From Brevundimonas sp. (lineage in GTDB: Bacteria > Pseudomonadota > Alphaproteobacteria > Caulobacterales > Caulobacteraceae): a stretch of 7,609 nt of DNA. The notes under the pieces are model-generated. The model was not told the DNA's origin, did no database searches, and was given only the letters and a program-made list of their open reading frames with translations. Made by a program: the position numbers and the translations under genes. This document shows, in pieces, positions 1-6,566 of this stretch (its first letter is position 1; each line of letters starts with the position of its first letter). The stretch lies in NCBI GenBank assembly GCA_015234495.1, contig JADGMZ010000030.1:1-7609 (forward strand), in the 5' to 3' direction.

Positions 1-95
1 TCACCCACGGCTCCTCGGCCCAGCGGATGGAGTGGCTGCGGCGGGGCTATCAGTCCGGCGATCCGGCCGCCTGCGACACCTTCGCGGCGCTCTGA
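1..95 (+). CDS. C-terminal end of a neutral zinc metallopeptidase (YpfJ-like), 5' partial
   Basis: Only the last 30 codons are in the window, read from base 3 to the TGA at 93-95. The peptide has the tail THGSSAQR, then WLRRGY, then [10 protein letters not shown], ending FAAL. This pattern (HGSS-x-QR, aromatic/RRG, GDPxACDTF) is the usual C-terminus of the YpfJ/Zn_peptidase family, predicted neutral zinc metalloproteases whose HExxH motif lies far upstream and is not visible here. The family is usually membrane-anchored or secreted and its substrate is poorly known. The gene is convergent with the aspartyl protease, and the two stop codons are 4 bases apart. The family call rests on the tail alone. 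Confidence 0.72.
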   Translation, partial: THGSSAQRMEWLRRGYQSGDPAACDTFAAL

Positions 96-99
96 AGCC

Positions 100-1047
100 T
101 CACTCGACCGTCAGGTCCAGCGGCCGCGAGACCCACAGGGCGGCCTCGCCCAGATCGATGGCCGCGCGCCGCCCGGCGAAGGCCTCCATGCCCACCAGCG
201 CGCCGGGGAAGTTGGGCAGGGGCGGCTGTTCGAAGACGCCGACCTGCACCCGCTCGTACAGATGGTCGGCGAAGGTCACGGTCCGCGCCTCCAGCACCGC
301 CGCCCGGGTGGCGCCGCCGAGGACGAGGCTCGTCCCCATGGTCTGCGGCCGTCCATCCAGCAGGCCGGAGGCGGCGGCGGTGGCCTGGTCCACGGCCAGC
401 AGGGAGGAGGCGCCGGTGTCGACCACCGCCTGCACCGTCGCCCCCTCGACCGTGACCTCGGCCACCAGTCCGCCGCCGGTCGCCCGAACCGTCGCCGGGA
501 TCAGGTCCGGCGGCCGGACGAAGGCTTCGCGCGAGATCAGACGCACGTGCCGCCGCCCGGCGTCGAGCGCCAGCACCAGATGCTCCAGCACGTCGCGACC
601 GAGGATCAGCGGCGTGTCGAGCCCCTCCGCCGAAGCCAGCGGGCCGAGATCCAGGATCGCCGCGCGCAGCTTGCCGACGGTCAGACCGGGCAGGCCGACC
701 TCGACCGTGACGCCCCGGCCCATCTGGCTGCCGCCGCCGACGCCATAGGCGATCAGCGGCATGTCGAACATCGGGCGCCGCTTCTCGGGCAGGGCCTCGA
801 CCAGACGACGGTCGATCACCGAATACTGCGCGCCGGTGTCGATCAGGGCGATGACCTCGCGGCCGTCGACCCGCGCCTCCACGGTCGGCACGCTGGCGCG
901 GCGGGCATAGGGCAGCCACGGCGTGGCCCCGGCCGCGCCGAAGACCAGATCCGGGGCCGGCCAGAACAGGGTCTCGCGGGCCCACCAGGCGCCGCCGCCG
1001 ACGACGGCCAGGCCTGCGGCGCGGATCAACAGATTGCGACGGTTCAT
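100..1047 (-). CDS. Exported aspartyl protease with two retropepsin-like halves
   Basis: This is a 315-residue protein with two copies of the catalytic aspartate motif: IDTGAQYSVID (Asp70) and VDTGASSLLAV (Asp210). Each copy is followed by the expected downstream motif of its half: LILGRDVL at 147-154 and LVGMEAF near residue 285. This is the layout of the bacterial Asp_protease_2 family, where two homologous halves could form one active site within a single chain. The N-terminus MNRRNLLIRAAGLAVVGGGAWWA has a twin arginine followed by a hydrophobic stretch, so Tat-type export or an inner-membrane anchor with the protease in the periplasm is likely. It lies 49 bases downstream of the LD-carboxypeptidase gene on the same strand and is probably cotranscribed. 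The ATG at 1047 is chosen because it puts the export signal at the N-terminus; no clear ribosome binding site precedes it. Caulobacter PerP is a known periplasmic retropepsin-type protease, but nothing here shows orthology. The substrate is unknown. Confidence 0.83.
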   Translation of the reverse strand: MNRRNLLIRAAGLAVVGGGAWWARETLFWPAPDLVFGAAGATPWLPYARRASVPTVEARVDGREVIALIDTGAQYSVIDRRLVEALPEKRRPMFDMPLIAYGVGGGSQMGRGVTVEVGLPGLTVGKLRAAILDLGPLASAEGLDTPLILGRDVLEHLVLALDAGRRHVRLISREAFVRPPDLIPATVRATGGGLVAEVTVEGATVQAVVDTGASSLLAVDQATAAASGLLDGRPQTMGTSLVLGGATRAAVLEARTVTFADHLYERVQVGVFEQPPLPNFPGALVGMEAFAGRRAAIDLGEAALWVSRPLDLTVE

Positions 1048-1096
1048 GCCGGACGAACATGGGCCGCGGGCGGGCTCTGCGCCAGCGTCGCCGCGA

Positions 1097-1924
1097 TCAC
1101 GCCGGGCGCGGCCCGAACGGAACCACCTTGTTGTCGGCGTCGTGGCCGATGTCGGCGGCGCCCAGATACGGAATGCCGGTCCGCCCGCACCAGTCGCGGA
1201 CGATCTCCTCGGCGGTCAGGCCGAAGTCGGGATCGTTCGCGACCACTTCCGACACCCGCCCCAGGCGGATGCCGGCCACGCGCCGGATCGAGGCCTGGCC
1301 GGTCAGGTGGAACATCATCCGGTCGACCCGGTACAGCGGCTCCGACACCTCCTCCAGCATCAGCACATGGCCCGACAGATCGGGCTCCAGCTCGGTGCCG
1401 ACGAGGGCGTCGAGAATGCTCAGGTTGAAGGCTGCGGCCGGCCGCGGATCGTCGTGCAGGCTCGGCTCCCATGACGCCGGATCGCCGCTGGTCAGCCAGT
1501 CCAGCGCCCGGCGCGCCGCGGCCGGGTCGCGCACCGCGTCCGAGGCCATCGGCCCGTGTGCCACCTGTGCAAAGCCCGCCTTGTACATCCCCGCCAGCAG
1601 GGTCCCCGCGTCGGAATAGCCCAGATACCGTTTCTCCCGCGCCGCCCCGGTCAGCTGCGGCAGCACCGCCCCGGCGATCCGGCAGGAGCCGTAGCCGCCC
1701 CGAGCGAACCACACCGCGTCGACTCCGGGATCATTGGCGTATTCGACGAAGGCCGCGGCCCGGCTGGCGTCATCGCCGCCGAAATGGCCGTGCTCCGCAT
1801 AGCTGGCCGGATGGATGACCGCCTCGACCGATCCGTCCGTCACATGGGCCGCAAACCACGCCTCGATAGCCGCGCCCCGCTCCCGGCTGAAGCGCGAACT
1901 GGCGTTGACGATGCCGATTCTCAT
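1097..1924 (-). CDS. ldcA: LD-carboxypeptidase (peptidase family S66), murein tetrapeptide carboxypeptidase
   Basis: This 275-residue S66 serine peptidase is predicted to remove the terminal D-Ala from murein tetrapeptides in the cytoplasm during cell-wall recycling. Visible family motifs are ARGGYGSCRI (74-83), the nucleophile in LGYSD (Ser104), AFNLSILDALVGT (165-177), LMLEEVSEPLYRVDR (188-202, carrying the catalytic Glu, probably Glu191) and GHDADNKVVPFG (260-271, catalytic His261). All three triad residues are present and there is no signal peptide. The reading frame is open well upstream of 1924, but the start at 1924 gives the family N-terminus MRIGIVNASS and overlaps the TGA of the preceding gene as ATGA, which suggests translational coupling. 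The chain ends about 14 residues after His261, shorter than the roughly 300 residues of characterised LdcA proteins; a frameshift is discussed under findings. S66 also includes MccF-type microcin C immunity peptidases. The divergent Mur ligase favours the recycling role. Confidence 0.87.
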   Translation of the reverse strand: MRIGIVNASSRFSRERGAAIEAWFAAHVTDGSVEAVIHPASYAEHGHFGGDDASRAAAFVEYANDPGVDAVWFARGGYGSCRIAGAVLPQLTGAAREKRYLGYSDAGTLLAGMYKAGFAQVAHGPMASDAVRDPAAARRALDWLTSGDPASWEPSLHDDPRPAAAFNLSILDALVGTELEPDLSGHVLMLEEVSEPLYRVDRMMFHLTGQASIRRVAGIRLGRVSEVVANDPDFGLTAEEIVRDWCGRTGIPYLGAADIGHDADNKVVPFGPRPA

Positions 1925-2265
1925 GGGAGGGAGAGCGTCTTCACGGCCTGCCCGGTCCGGGTCTTGCGTTCGTGGCGCCTGACGATCCACGACCACCCCG
2001 ACTGGATGACCGCACTCAGTCCAACAGCCGCCACGGGCCATATCGAATCGATCCTGGTGTCGACGAAGGGCAGCCAGCCCCGGCTCCACAGGAACGTCGC
2101 GATGAAGCCGAGAACCGTGCTCCAGATCAGGACGTGGCGGCCCTGCCTGACCCATTGCGGCAGTCCTTCGCCCCGCGCCAGCGCAGCCTCCTCGCCCTCG
2201 AGCTTCTTGCCGAAGACCACGTCGAGGAAACGGCTGGCCAGGTTGGTCGGTGGATGAGTCGCCAT
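1921..2265 (-). CDS. Small two-helix membrane protein of unknown function
   Basis: This is a 114-residue protein I do not recognise. It has a cytoplasmic-looking N-terminus with a charged stretch (GKKLEGEEAALARGEG, 19-34), two predicted membrane helices at about 44-60 (VLIWSTVLGFIATFLW) and 75-95 (IWPVAAVGLSAVIQSGWSWIV), and a very basic tail beginning RRHERKTRT. The short loop between the helices (GWLPFVDTRIDS) would then be periplasmic and both ends cytoplasmic by the positive-inside rule. Its TGA overlaps the ATG of the LD-carboxypeptidase gene (ATGA), so the two are almost certainly translated from one message. Codon use matches the neighbours. The start at 2265 is the only good candidate, with a weak purine-rich stretch (GGGAA) upstream. 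Being first in the transcript, it may accompany cell-wall recycling, but no function can be assigned. Confidence 0.72.
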   Translation of the reverse strand: MATHPPTNLASRFLDVVFGKKLEGEEAALARGEGLPQWVRQGRHVLIWSTVLGFIATFLWSRGWLPFVDTRIDSIWPVAAVGLSAVIQSGWSWIVRRHERKTRTGQAVKTLSLP

Positions 2266-2373
2266 TCAGCGCGGTTCCCGGTTGACGGCCCAGCCTAGAG
2301 GTCCCTCTCCGCTTCTGGAAGTCGCCGCGCATCGGCCCTTCCCCGCCGCCCTCAACCCGCCTACTCAGCGTCC
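2266..2373. promoter_or_regulatory. Divergent intergenic region, presumed promoters on both strands
   Basis: These 108 bases separate the start of the minus-strand cluster from the start of the Mur ligase, so promoters for both directions must lie here or within the adjoining genes. I could not identify a paired -35/-10. A TTGACG occurs at 2282-2287, but the nearest AT-containing hexamer (TAGAGG, 2296-2301) is only 8 bases further on, too close for a sigma-70 promoter. No inverted repeat or operator was recognised. The stretch just before the ligase start is C-rich with no Shine-Dalgarno sequence. The call is by position only. Confidence 0.35.
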
Positions 2374-3780
2374 ATGGCGAACGACTATTTCTTCTGCGGC
2401 ATCGGCGGCTCGGGCATGCTGCCGCTGGCGATGATCGTGCAGGCGCAGGGCCACCGCATTGACGGCTCGGACCGCTCGCGCGACCAGGGCCGCACCCCCG
2501 AGAAATTCGCCTGGCTCGAGGCCCACGGCGTGACCCTGCATCCGCAGGACGGTTCGGGCGTCACCCGGCCCGGCCAGATCGTCGTCGCCACCGGCGCCAT
2601 CGAGGAGACGGTACCGGATATCGGCGCGGCCCGCCGCGCCGGCGCCCGCATCGTCACCCGCCCCGAGCTGCTCAGCCAGCTGTTCAACGCCGCCCCGACC
2701 TCGATCGGCGTCGCCGGCACCAGCGGCAAGTCGACCATCACCGGCATGGTCGCCTGGATGCTGCACCGCGCCGGGCGCGAACCGACCGTCATGAACGGCG
2801 CGGTGATGAAGAATTTCGCCGACGCCGACCACCCCTTCGCCAGCGCCCTGGTCGGCGGTCCCGACCTGTTCGTTTCCGAGGTCGACGAGTCCGATGGCTC
2901 CATCGCCCGCTACGACCCGACCGTGGCCGTGGTCTCCAACATCTCTCTCGACCACAAGTCGATGGAAGAGCTGCGCGAGCTGTTCGGCGGATTCACCGGC
3001 CGGGCGCGCAAGACCGTGCTCAACCTCGACAACCCCGAGACCGCCGCCCTCGCCCAGCGCATGGTCGAGGCGGGCCGCGGCGAGGCGGTGCTCACCTTCG
3101 CCCTCGGCAATGACGCCGCCGACATCTCGGCCCACGATCTCGAGCCTCTGGCCACCGGTATCCGCTTCCGGTTGTCGGAGCGGGCCTCCGGCGCGCGCGG
3201 CCCTGTCACCCTCGACGTCCCGGGCGCCCACAACGTCGCCAACGCGCTCGCCGCCCTGGCCGCCGTGCGCGCGCTCGACGTCCCGCTCGACGAGGCCGTG
3301 GCCGCGCTGCAGAGCTTCGCCGGCATCCGCCGCCGCATGGAGACGGTGGGGACCGCCGGCGGCGTCACCGTCATCGACGACTTCGCCCACAACCCGGACA
3401 AGATCGCCGCCACCCTGAAGACCCTGCACGCCTTCGACGGCCGCCTCCTGATCCTGTTCCAGCCGCACGGCTTCGGCCCGCTGAAGCACATGAAGCACGA
3501 GCTGATCGACGGCTTCGCCGGCCTGTTGCGCCCGGACGACATCCTGCTGATGCCCGAGCCAGTCTATTACGGCGGCACCACCGACCGCAGCGTGGGCAGC
3601 GAGGACATCGCCTCGGGCGTCCGCGCCGCAGGCCGCAGCGCCGAGGCCCTGGCCACGCGCGAAGCCTGCGGCGACCGCCTGGTCGACCTGGCCCGTCCCG
3701 GCGACCGCATCGTCGTCATGGGCGCCCGCGACGACACCCTGTCCGCCTTCGCCGCCGAGCTGCTGACGCGGCTCGGCTGA
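2374..3780 (+). CDS. Mur ligase of the MurC/Mpl type with variant catalytic motifs
   Basis: This 468-residue protein has the three-domain Mur ligase layout. Domain 1 begins with a glycine-rich nucleotide loop (GIGGSGM, 9-15) followed by GSDRS (31-35), as in MurC and Mpl, which bind UDP-MurNAc. Domain 2 carries the ATP P-loop [10 protein letters not shown] (112-121), the acidic motif SEVDESDGS (168-176) and [12 protein letters not shown] (189-200). Domain 3 follows [11 protein letters not shown] (284-294) and RRRME (319-323), with DDFAHNP (335-341) and a MurC-like LFQPH (361-365). Length fits Mpl (about 455) and MurC (about 490). The P-loop differs from the standard GTHGKTT, and AHNP replaces the usual HHP. 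The best functional guess is a cytoplasmic ligase joining a murein peptide, or L-Ala, to UDP-MurNAc. Mpl is favoured over MurC because of the divergent LD-carboxypeptidase and because essential murC normally lies in the division cell-wall cluster. The start gives the nucleotide loop at its usual position; no ribosome binding site is visible. The family is secure, the substrate is not. Confidence 0.82.
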   Translation: MANDYFFCGIGGSGMLPLAMIVQAQGHRIDGSDRSRDQGRTPEKFAWLEAHGVTLHPQDGSGVTRPGQIVVATGAIEETVPDIGAARRAGARIVTRPELLSQLFNAAPTSIGVAGTSGKSTITGMVAWMLHRAGREPTVMNGAVMKNFADADHPFASALVGGPDLFVSEVDESDGSIARYDPTVAVVSNISLDHKSMEELRELFGGFTGRARKTVLNLDNPETAALAQRMVEAGRGEAVLTFALGNDAADISAHDLEPLATGIRFRLSERASGARGPVTLDVPGAHNVANALAALAAVRALDVPLDEAVAALQSFAGIRRRMETVGTAGGVTVIDDFAHNPDKIAATLKTLHAFDGRLLILFQPHGFGPLKHMKHELIDGFAGLLRPDDILLMPEPVYYGGTTDRSVGSEDIASGVRAAGRSAEALATREACGDRLVDLARPGDRIVVMGARDDTLSAFAAELLTRLG

Positions 3781-3821
3781 GCCAGGGCAACCGTTCCGCC
3801 GTCGGGGTATTGTAGAGCTTC

Positions 3822-5843
3822 ATGCTCCAGTTTCCTCCTCCCCCGCCCCCCGAACTGCCCGAGGTCGTCGTCACCGCCGCCCGCCTGCCGCCCGCCGCCT
3901 CAGGGGCCGCCTTCTCGGTCATCCGCCTCGACGCCCGCGACCTGCGAGACCAGCAGAGGCTGGACGAGGCGCTGCGTTCCGTGCCCGCCGTCTCTCTGTT
4001 CCGCCGCACCACCAGCCTGTCCGCCAACCCCACGACCCAGGGCATATCCCTGCGCGCCATCGCCCCCTCCGGGGCCGGACGCACCCTGGTCACCCTCGAC
4101 GGCGTGCCGCTGAACGATCCGTTCGGCGGCTGGGTGATCTGGTCCCAGGTTCCGACCGAGAGCCTGTCCGGCCTCGACATCGTGCGCGGCGCCGGTGCGG
4201 GCCCGTGGGGCGCGGGGGCCCTGACCGGCGTGATCCAGCTGCGCGAGCGCGACGGCGGCGGAGTGCTGGACGCCTCGCTCGGCGAGCGCGGCGCGGCCCG
4301 GCTGGCCGGATCCGGAGGCGCCGACCTCGGGCCGCTGCGGCTCGTCGCCTCCGGCCTCTACGAGACCAGCGACGGCTATGTCCCGGTGCGCGGGTCAGGG
4401 GCAGGCGCGGCCGAGCGCCCGCTCGACCTCGAGGTCCGCTCGGCCGCCCTGCGCGCCGACGTTCCGCTGGGCGAGGCCGCCCTGTCCCTGCGCGCCGCGG
4501 CGTTCGAGGAGGAGCGCGGCTCGGGGGTGGAGAACAGCCGCGCCTCGGCGAGCGGCCACGTCCTGTCGGCGACCGCCGCCCTCCAGCCCCGCGCCGACCG
4601 CGTCGGCTGGCGGCTGCAGGCGTGGCGGCGGGAAAGCGACATGTCGAACGGCTTCGTGGCCGTGGCCGACGACCGGTCCTCCGCCAGCCCGGCGGCGTCC
4701 CAGGACGAGACGCCGGCCTCCGGCTGGGGTCTCAACGCCGCCCTGCGCCGGGTCGTGGTCAGCGGGATCGCCCGTGTCGAATGGGAGCTGGGCGCCGACG
4801 TCCGCGCCTTCGAGGGCGAGACCCGCGAGCGCTTCCGCAACCTCGGCGCCGGCTTCACCCGCGGCCGGGTCGCCGGCGGCGAGGCCGCCGTGGCCGGCCT
4901 CTACGCCGAGGGCGCCTGGTCGTCCGGGCCGTGGCTGGTCGCCGGCGGGCTGCGATACGACGGCTGGCGCAACACGGACGGTCGCCGGCTGGAGACCGAT
5001 CTCGCCACCGGCCTGCCGACCCTGGACGAGACCGACCCCGACCGCTCCGGCGAGGTCGTCAGCGCCCGCCTCGCCGCCCGCCGCGACATCGGCTCCGGCC
5101 AGTCGCTCCGGCTGGCCGCCTACAGCGGCTTCCGACCCGCCACCCTCAACGAGCTGCACCGTCCGTTTCGCGTCGGCAACGACATCACCGAGGCCAATGC
5201 CGCCCTCGTCCCGGAGCGGCTGACCGGCGTCGAGGCCGGCTGGGCCTGGGCGAGCGATCGCGCCGCCCTGACCGCCACGGTGTTCTGGAACGGCATCGAG
5301 GACGCAATTGTCAACGTCACCCTCGCCGAAGGCCCCGGAACCTTCCCCCGCGCCGGCTTCGTCCCCGCCGGCGGCGTCCTGCGCCAGCGCAGGAACGCCG
5401 GGACCATCGAGGCGACGGGGATCGAGATCGACGGCCGCCTCGACCTGGGCGACGCCGTCTCCCTGCGCGCGGCCCTGTCGGCCACCGACGCCCGCGTCGA
5501 CGGCGGCGTCCAGGCCCCGCAGCTTACCGGCCTGCGCCCGGCCCAGGCCCCTGTCTGGAGCGCCGTCGCCGGCCTCGACTGGCGCGCCACCGACCGTCTG
5601 ACCCTGGCCGCCGACCTGCGCTGGGAGAGCCGCCGCTTCGACGACGACCTCAACAGCCGGGTTCTCGACGCCGCCGGCACGGTCGACCTGCGCGCAGACT
5701 GGGCTGTGTCGCCCTCGACCACCCTGTGGCTCGCCGCCGACAATCTGTTCGACGCCGAGGTCGAGGTGTCCGAGACCGGCGACGGCGTGGCCGGCTTCGG
5801 TCCGCCCCGCACGCTGCGCGTCGGCGTCCGCCTGTCGCGGTGA
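3822..5843 (+). CDS. TonB-dependent outer-membrane receptor lacking a signal peptide
   Basis: This 673-residue receptor is predicted to take up a chelated metal or other small ligand across the outer membrane using TonB energy. It has a TonB box-like segment PEVVVTAARL (13-22) and a plug domain at about 25-143: PTTQGISLRAIAPSG, then LVTLDGVPLNDPFGGW (89-104), then IVRGAGAGPWGAGALTGVI (120-138). A beta-barrel follows, with FRPATLNELHRPFR and the late NLFDAEVEV motif (641-649). The N-terminus MLQFPPPPPPELPEVVV has no signal peptide. The TAG at 3813-3815 is in frame, so no earlier start exists; no Shine-Dalgarno sequence is seen. The last residue is Arg (GVRLSR) where outer-membrane barrels normally end in an aromatic residue. 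It lies 41 bases after the Mur ligase and 52 bases before the PepSY gene. The downstream PepSY/DUF2271/DUF4198 set suggests an iron or other metal ligand, but the sequence does not fix the substrate. Export, and so function of the protein as written, is doubtful. Confidence 0.88.
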   Translation: MLQFPPPPPPELPEVVVTAARLPPAASGAAFSVIRLDARDLRDQQRLDEALRSVPAVSLFRRTTSLSANPTTQGISLRAIAPSGAGRTLVTLDGVPLNDPFGGWVIWSQVPTESLSGLDIVRGAGAGPWGAGALTGVIQLRERDGGGVLDASLGERGAARLAGSGGADLGPLRLVASGLYETSDGYVPVRGSGAGAAERPLDLEVRSAALRADVPLGEAALSLRAAAFEEERGSGVENSRASASGHVLSATAALQPRADRVGWRLQAWRRESDMSNGFVAVADDRSSASPAASQDETPASGWGLNAALRRVVVSGIARVEWELGADVRAFEGETRERFRNLGAGFTRGRVAGGEAAVAGLYAEGAWSSGPWLVAGGLRYDGWRNTDGRRLETDLATGLPTLDETDPDRSGEVVSARLAARRDIGSGQSLRLAAYSGFRPATLNELHRPFRVGNDITEANAALVPERLTGVEAGWAWASDRAALTATVFWNGIEDAIVNVTLAEGPGTFPRAGFVPAGGVLRQRRNAGTIEATGIEIDGRLDLGDAVSLRAALSATDARVDGGVQAPQLTGLRPAQAPVWSAVAGLDWRATDRLTLAADLRWESRRFDDDLNSRVLDAAGTVDLRADWAVSPSTTLWLAADNLFDAEVEVSETGDGVAGFGPPRTLRVGVRLSR

Positions 5844-5860
5844 TCCGTAGAATCCCTCTA

Positions 5861-5877
5861 TTGCAAACCGTTCGCAA
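5861..5877. promoter_or_regulatory. Fur-box-like inverted repeat upstream of the PepSY gene
   Basis: The 17 bases TTGCAAACCGTTCGCAA form an inverted repeat: the 7-1-7 core TGCAAAC-C-GTTCGCA matches at 6 of 7 positions, with a further flanking T/A pair. This is the architecture known for Fur/Mur-family sites in alphaproteobacteria (TGCAAAT-N-ATTTGCA type). It lies in the 52-base gap after the receptor gene and ends 18 bases before the GTG start of the PepSY gene. A TAGAAT at 5848-5853 could serve as a -10, although no good -35 was seen. It would place the transcription start at the left edge of the repeat, so a bound Fur protein would block it. The promoter and the identity of the regulator are inferred. 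Confidence 0.55.
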
Positions 5878-5895
5878 CTTCGGCACAAGCCGGGC

Positions 5896-6546
5896 GTGAC
5901 CGACGCCGCCGCGCCCGCCCGGCCTCCGAAGGCCCTGAATCCCAGACGCTCGTTCTGGCTCAAACAGCTGCACCAGTGGCACTGGATTTCGGCCGCCCTC
6001 AGCCTGGCCGGCCTGCTGCTGTTCGCGGTCACCGGGGTCACCCTCAACCACGCCGCCGACATTCCGGCCGCCCCGGTCACGGTCGAGCAGACCGCCGTCC
6101 TGCCCGCCCCCCTGCTGGAACGCCTCGCGGCCTTCCCCGAGGACACCACCGATCCGGTCCCCGACGCCGTCGCCCGCTGGGCTTCGGACGCCCTGAAGGT
6201 CCGGATCGCCGGCCGGCCCACCGAGACCACCGCCGACGAAGTCTACGTCGCCCTGCCAGAGCCCGGCGGCGACGGCTGGCTGACCATCGACCGCGCCACC
6301 GGCGAGGCCCTGCGCGAGCGCACCACGCGCGGCTGGGTGGCCTGGCTCAACGACCTGCACAAGGGCCGCAACACGGGCCCCGTCTGGTACTGGTTCATCG
6401 ACGTCTTCGCCGTGGCCTGCATCGTCTTCGCCGCCACCGGCTTCGCCCTGACCTGGATGCACGCCCGCCAGCGGCCGTCGACCTGGCCCCTGCTTGGGCT
6501 CGGCCTGCTGGTCCCCGCCCTCATCGCCCTCCTGTTCATTCACTGA
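5896..6546 (+). CDS. Short PepSY-associated inner-membrane protein, candidate heme-binding reductase component
   Basis: This 216-residue protein resembles the compact form of PepSY-TM (PiuB-like) proteins. It starts with a basic segment (NPRRSFWLKQLHQWHW, 15-30), then membrane helix 1 (about 31-50), a periplasmic PepSY-like stretch (DEVYVALPEP to LTIDRATGEAL, 114-139), helix 2 (about 165-187) and helix 3 (about 196-214). Histidines flank the helices: His26 and His29 in LHQWH, His52 in LNHA, His155 in NDLHKGR and His189 in WMHA. In the family, such paired histidines ligate heme, and the larger relative FoxB is known to reduce iron-siderophores. A reductive role in metal uptake is therefore inferred. 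The start is GTG at 5896; no Shine-Dalgarno sequence is seen, but it puts the conserved LHQWH segment near the N-terminus as expected. A Fur-like site precedes it, and the DUF2271 gene follows after 20 bases. The family call is firm; electron donor and substrate are unknown. Confidence 0.82.
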   Translation: MTDAAAPARPPKALNPRRSFWLKQLHQWHWISAALSLAGLLLFAVTGVTLNHAADIPAAPVTVEQTAVLPAPLLERLAAFPEDTTDPVPDAVARWASDALKVRIAGRPTETTADEVYVALPEPGGDGWLTIDRATGEALRERTTRGWVAWLNDLHKGRNTGPVWYWFIDVFAVACIVFAATGFALTWMHARQRPSTWPLLGLGLLVPALIALLFIH

Positions 6547-6566
6547 TCCCCGCCCGAGTGCTCCCC

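Noticed and set aside
93..102. Overlapping convergent stops as a functional terminator
   Set aside because: The stop codons are 4 bases apart, but no inverted repeat or T-run is present, so there is no terminator to annotate.
2282..2301. TTGACG plus TAGAGG as a promoter for the Mur ligase
   Set aside because: The spacing of 8 bases is far too short for a sigma-70-type promoter.
1925..2332. Extended start for the LD-carboxypeptidase at 2332
   Set aside because: The added 136 residues are a low-complexity out-of-frame reading of the small membrane protein gene. The start at 1924 matches the family N-terminus and gives an ATGA overlap.
2365..3498. Minus-strand open frame of 377 codons opposite the Mur ligase
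   Set aside because: Composition is Gly/Ala/Val/Asp-rich with no domain, and the opposite strand carries all Mur ligase motifs.
3770..3783. Hairpin GGCTC-GGCT-GAGCC across the Mur ligase stop codon as a terminator
   Set aside because: The stem is only 5 base pairs and no T-run follows; such short GC stems are common here by chance.
3785..3800. Possible second Fur-like site (GGGCAACCGTTCCGC) before the receptor
   Set aside because: It shares only the AACCGTT centre with the clear site, and the arms match each other at 5 of 7 positions with none of the TGC/GCA ends.
4205..5899. Long open frame of 564 codons on the plus strand overlapping the receptor
   Set aside because: Its product is almost entirely Arg, Pro, Gly and Ala with no domain. 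It is the off-frame reading of a GC-rich gene; the receptor frame has clear plug and barrel motifs.
4395..6230. Long minus-strand open frame of 611 codons opposite the receptor and PepSY genes
   Set aside because: Low-complexity Gly/Ala/Arg product with no motif, and it crosses two real genes. Antisense openness is expected at this GC content.
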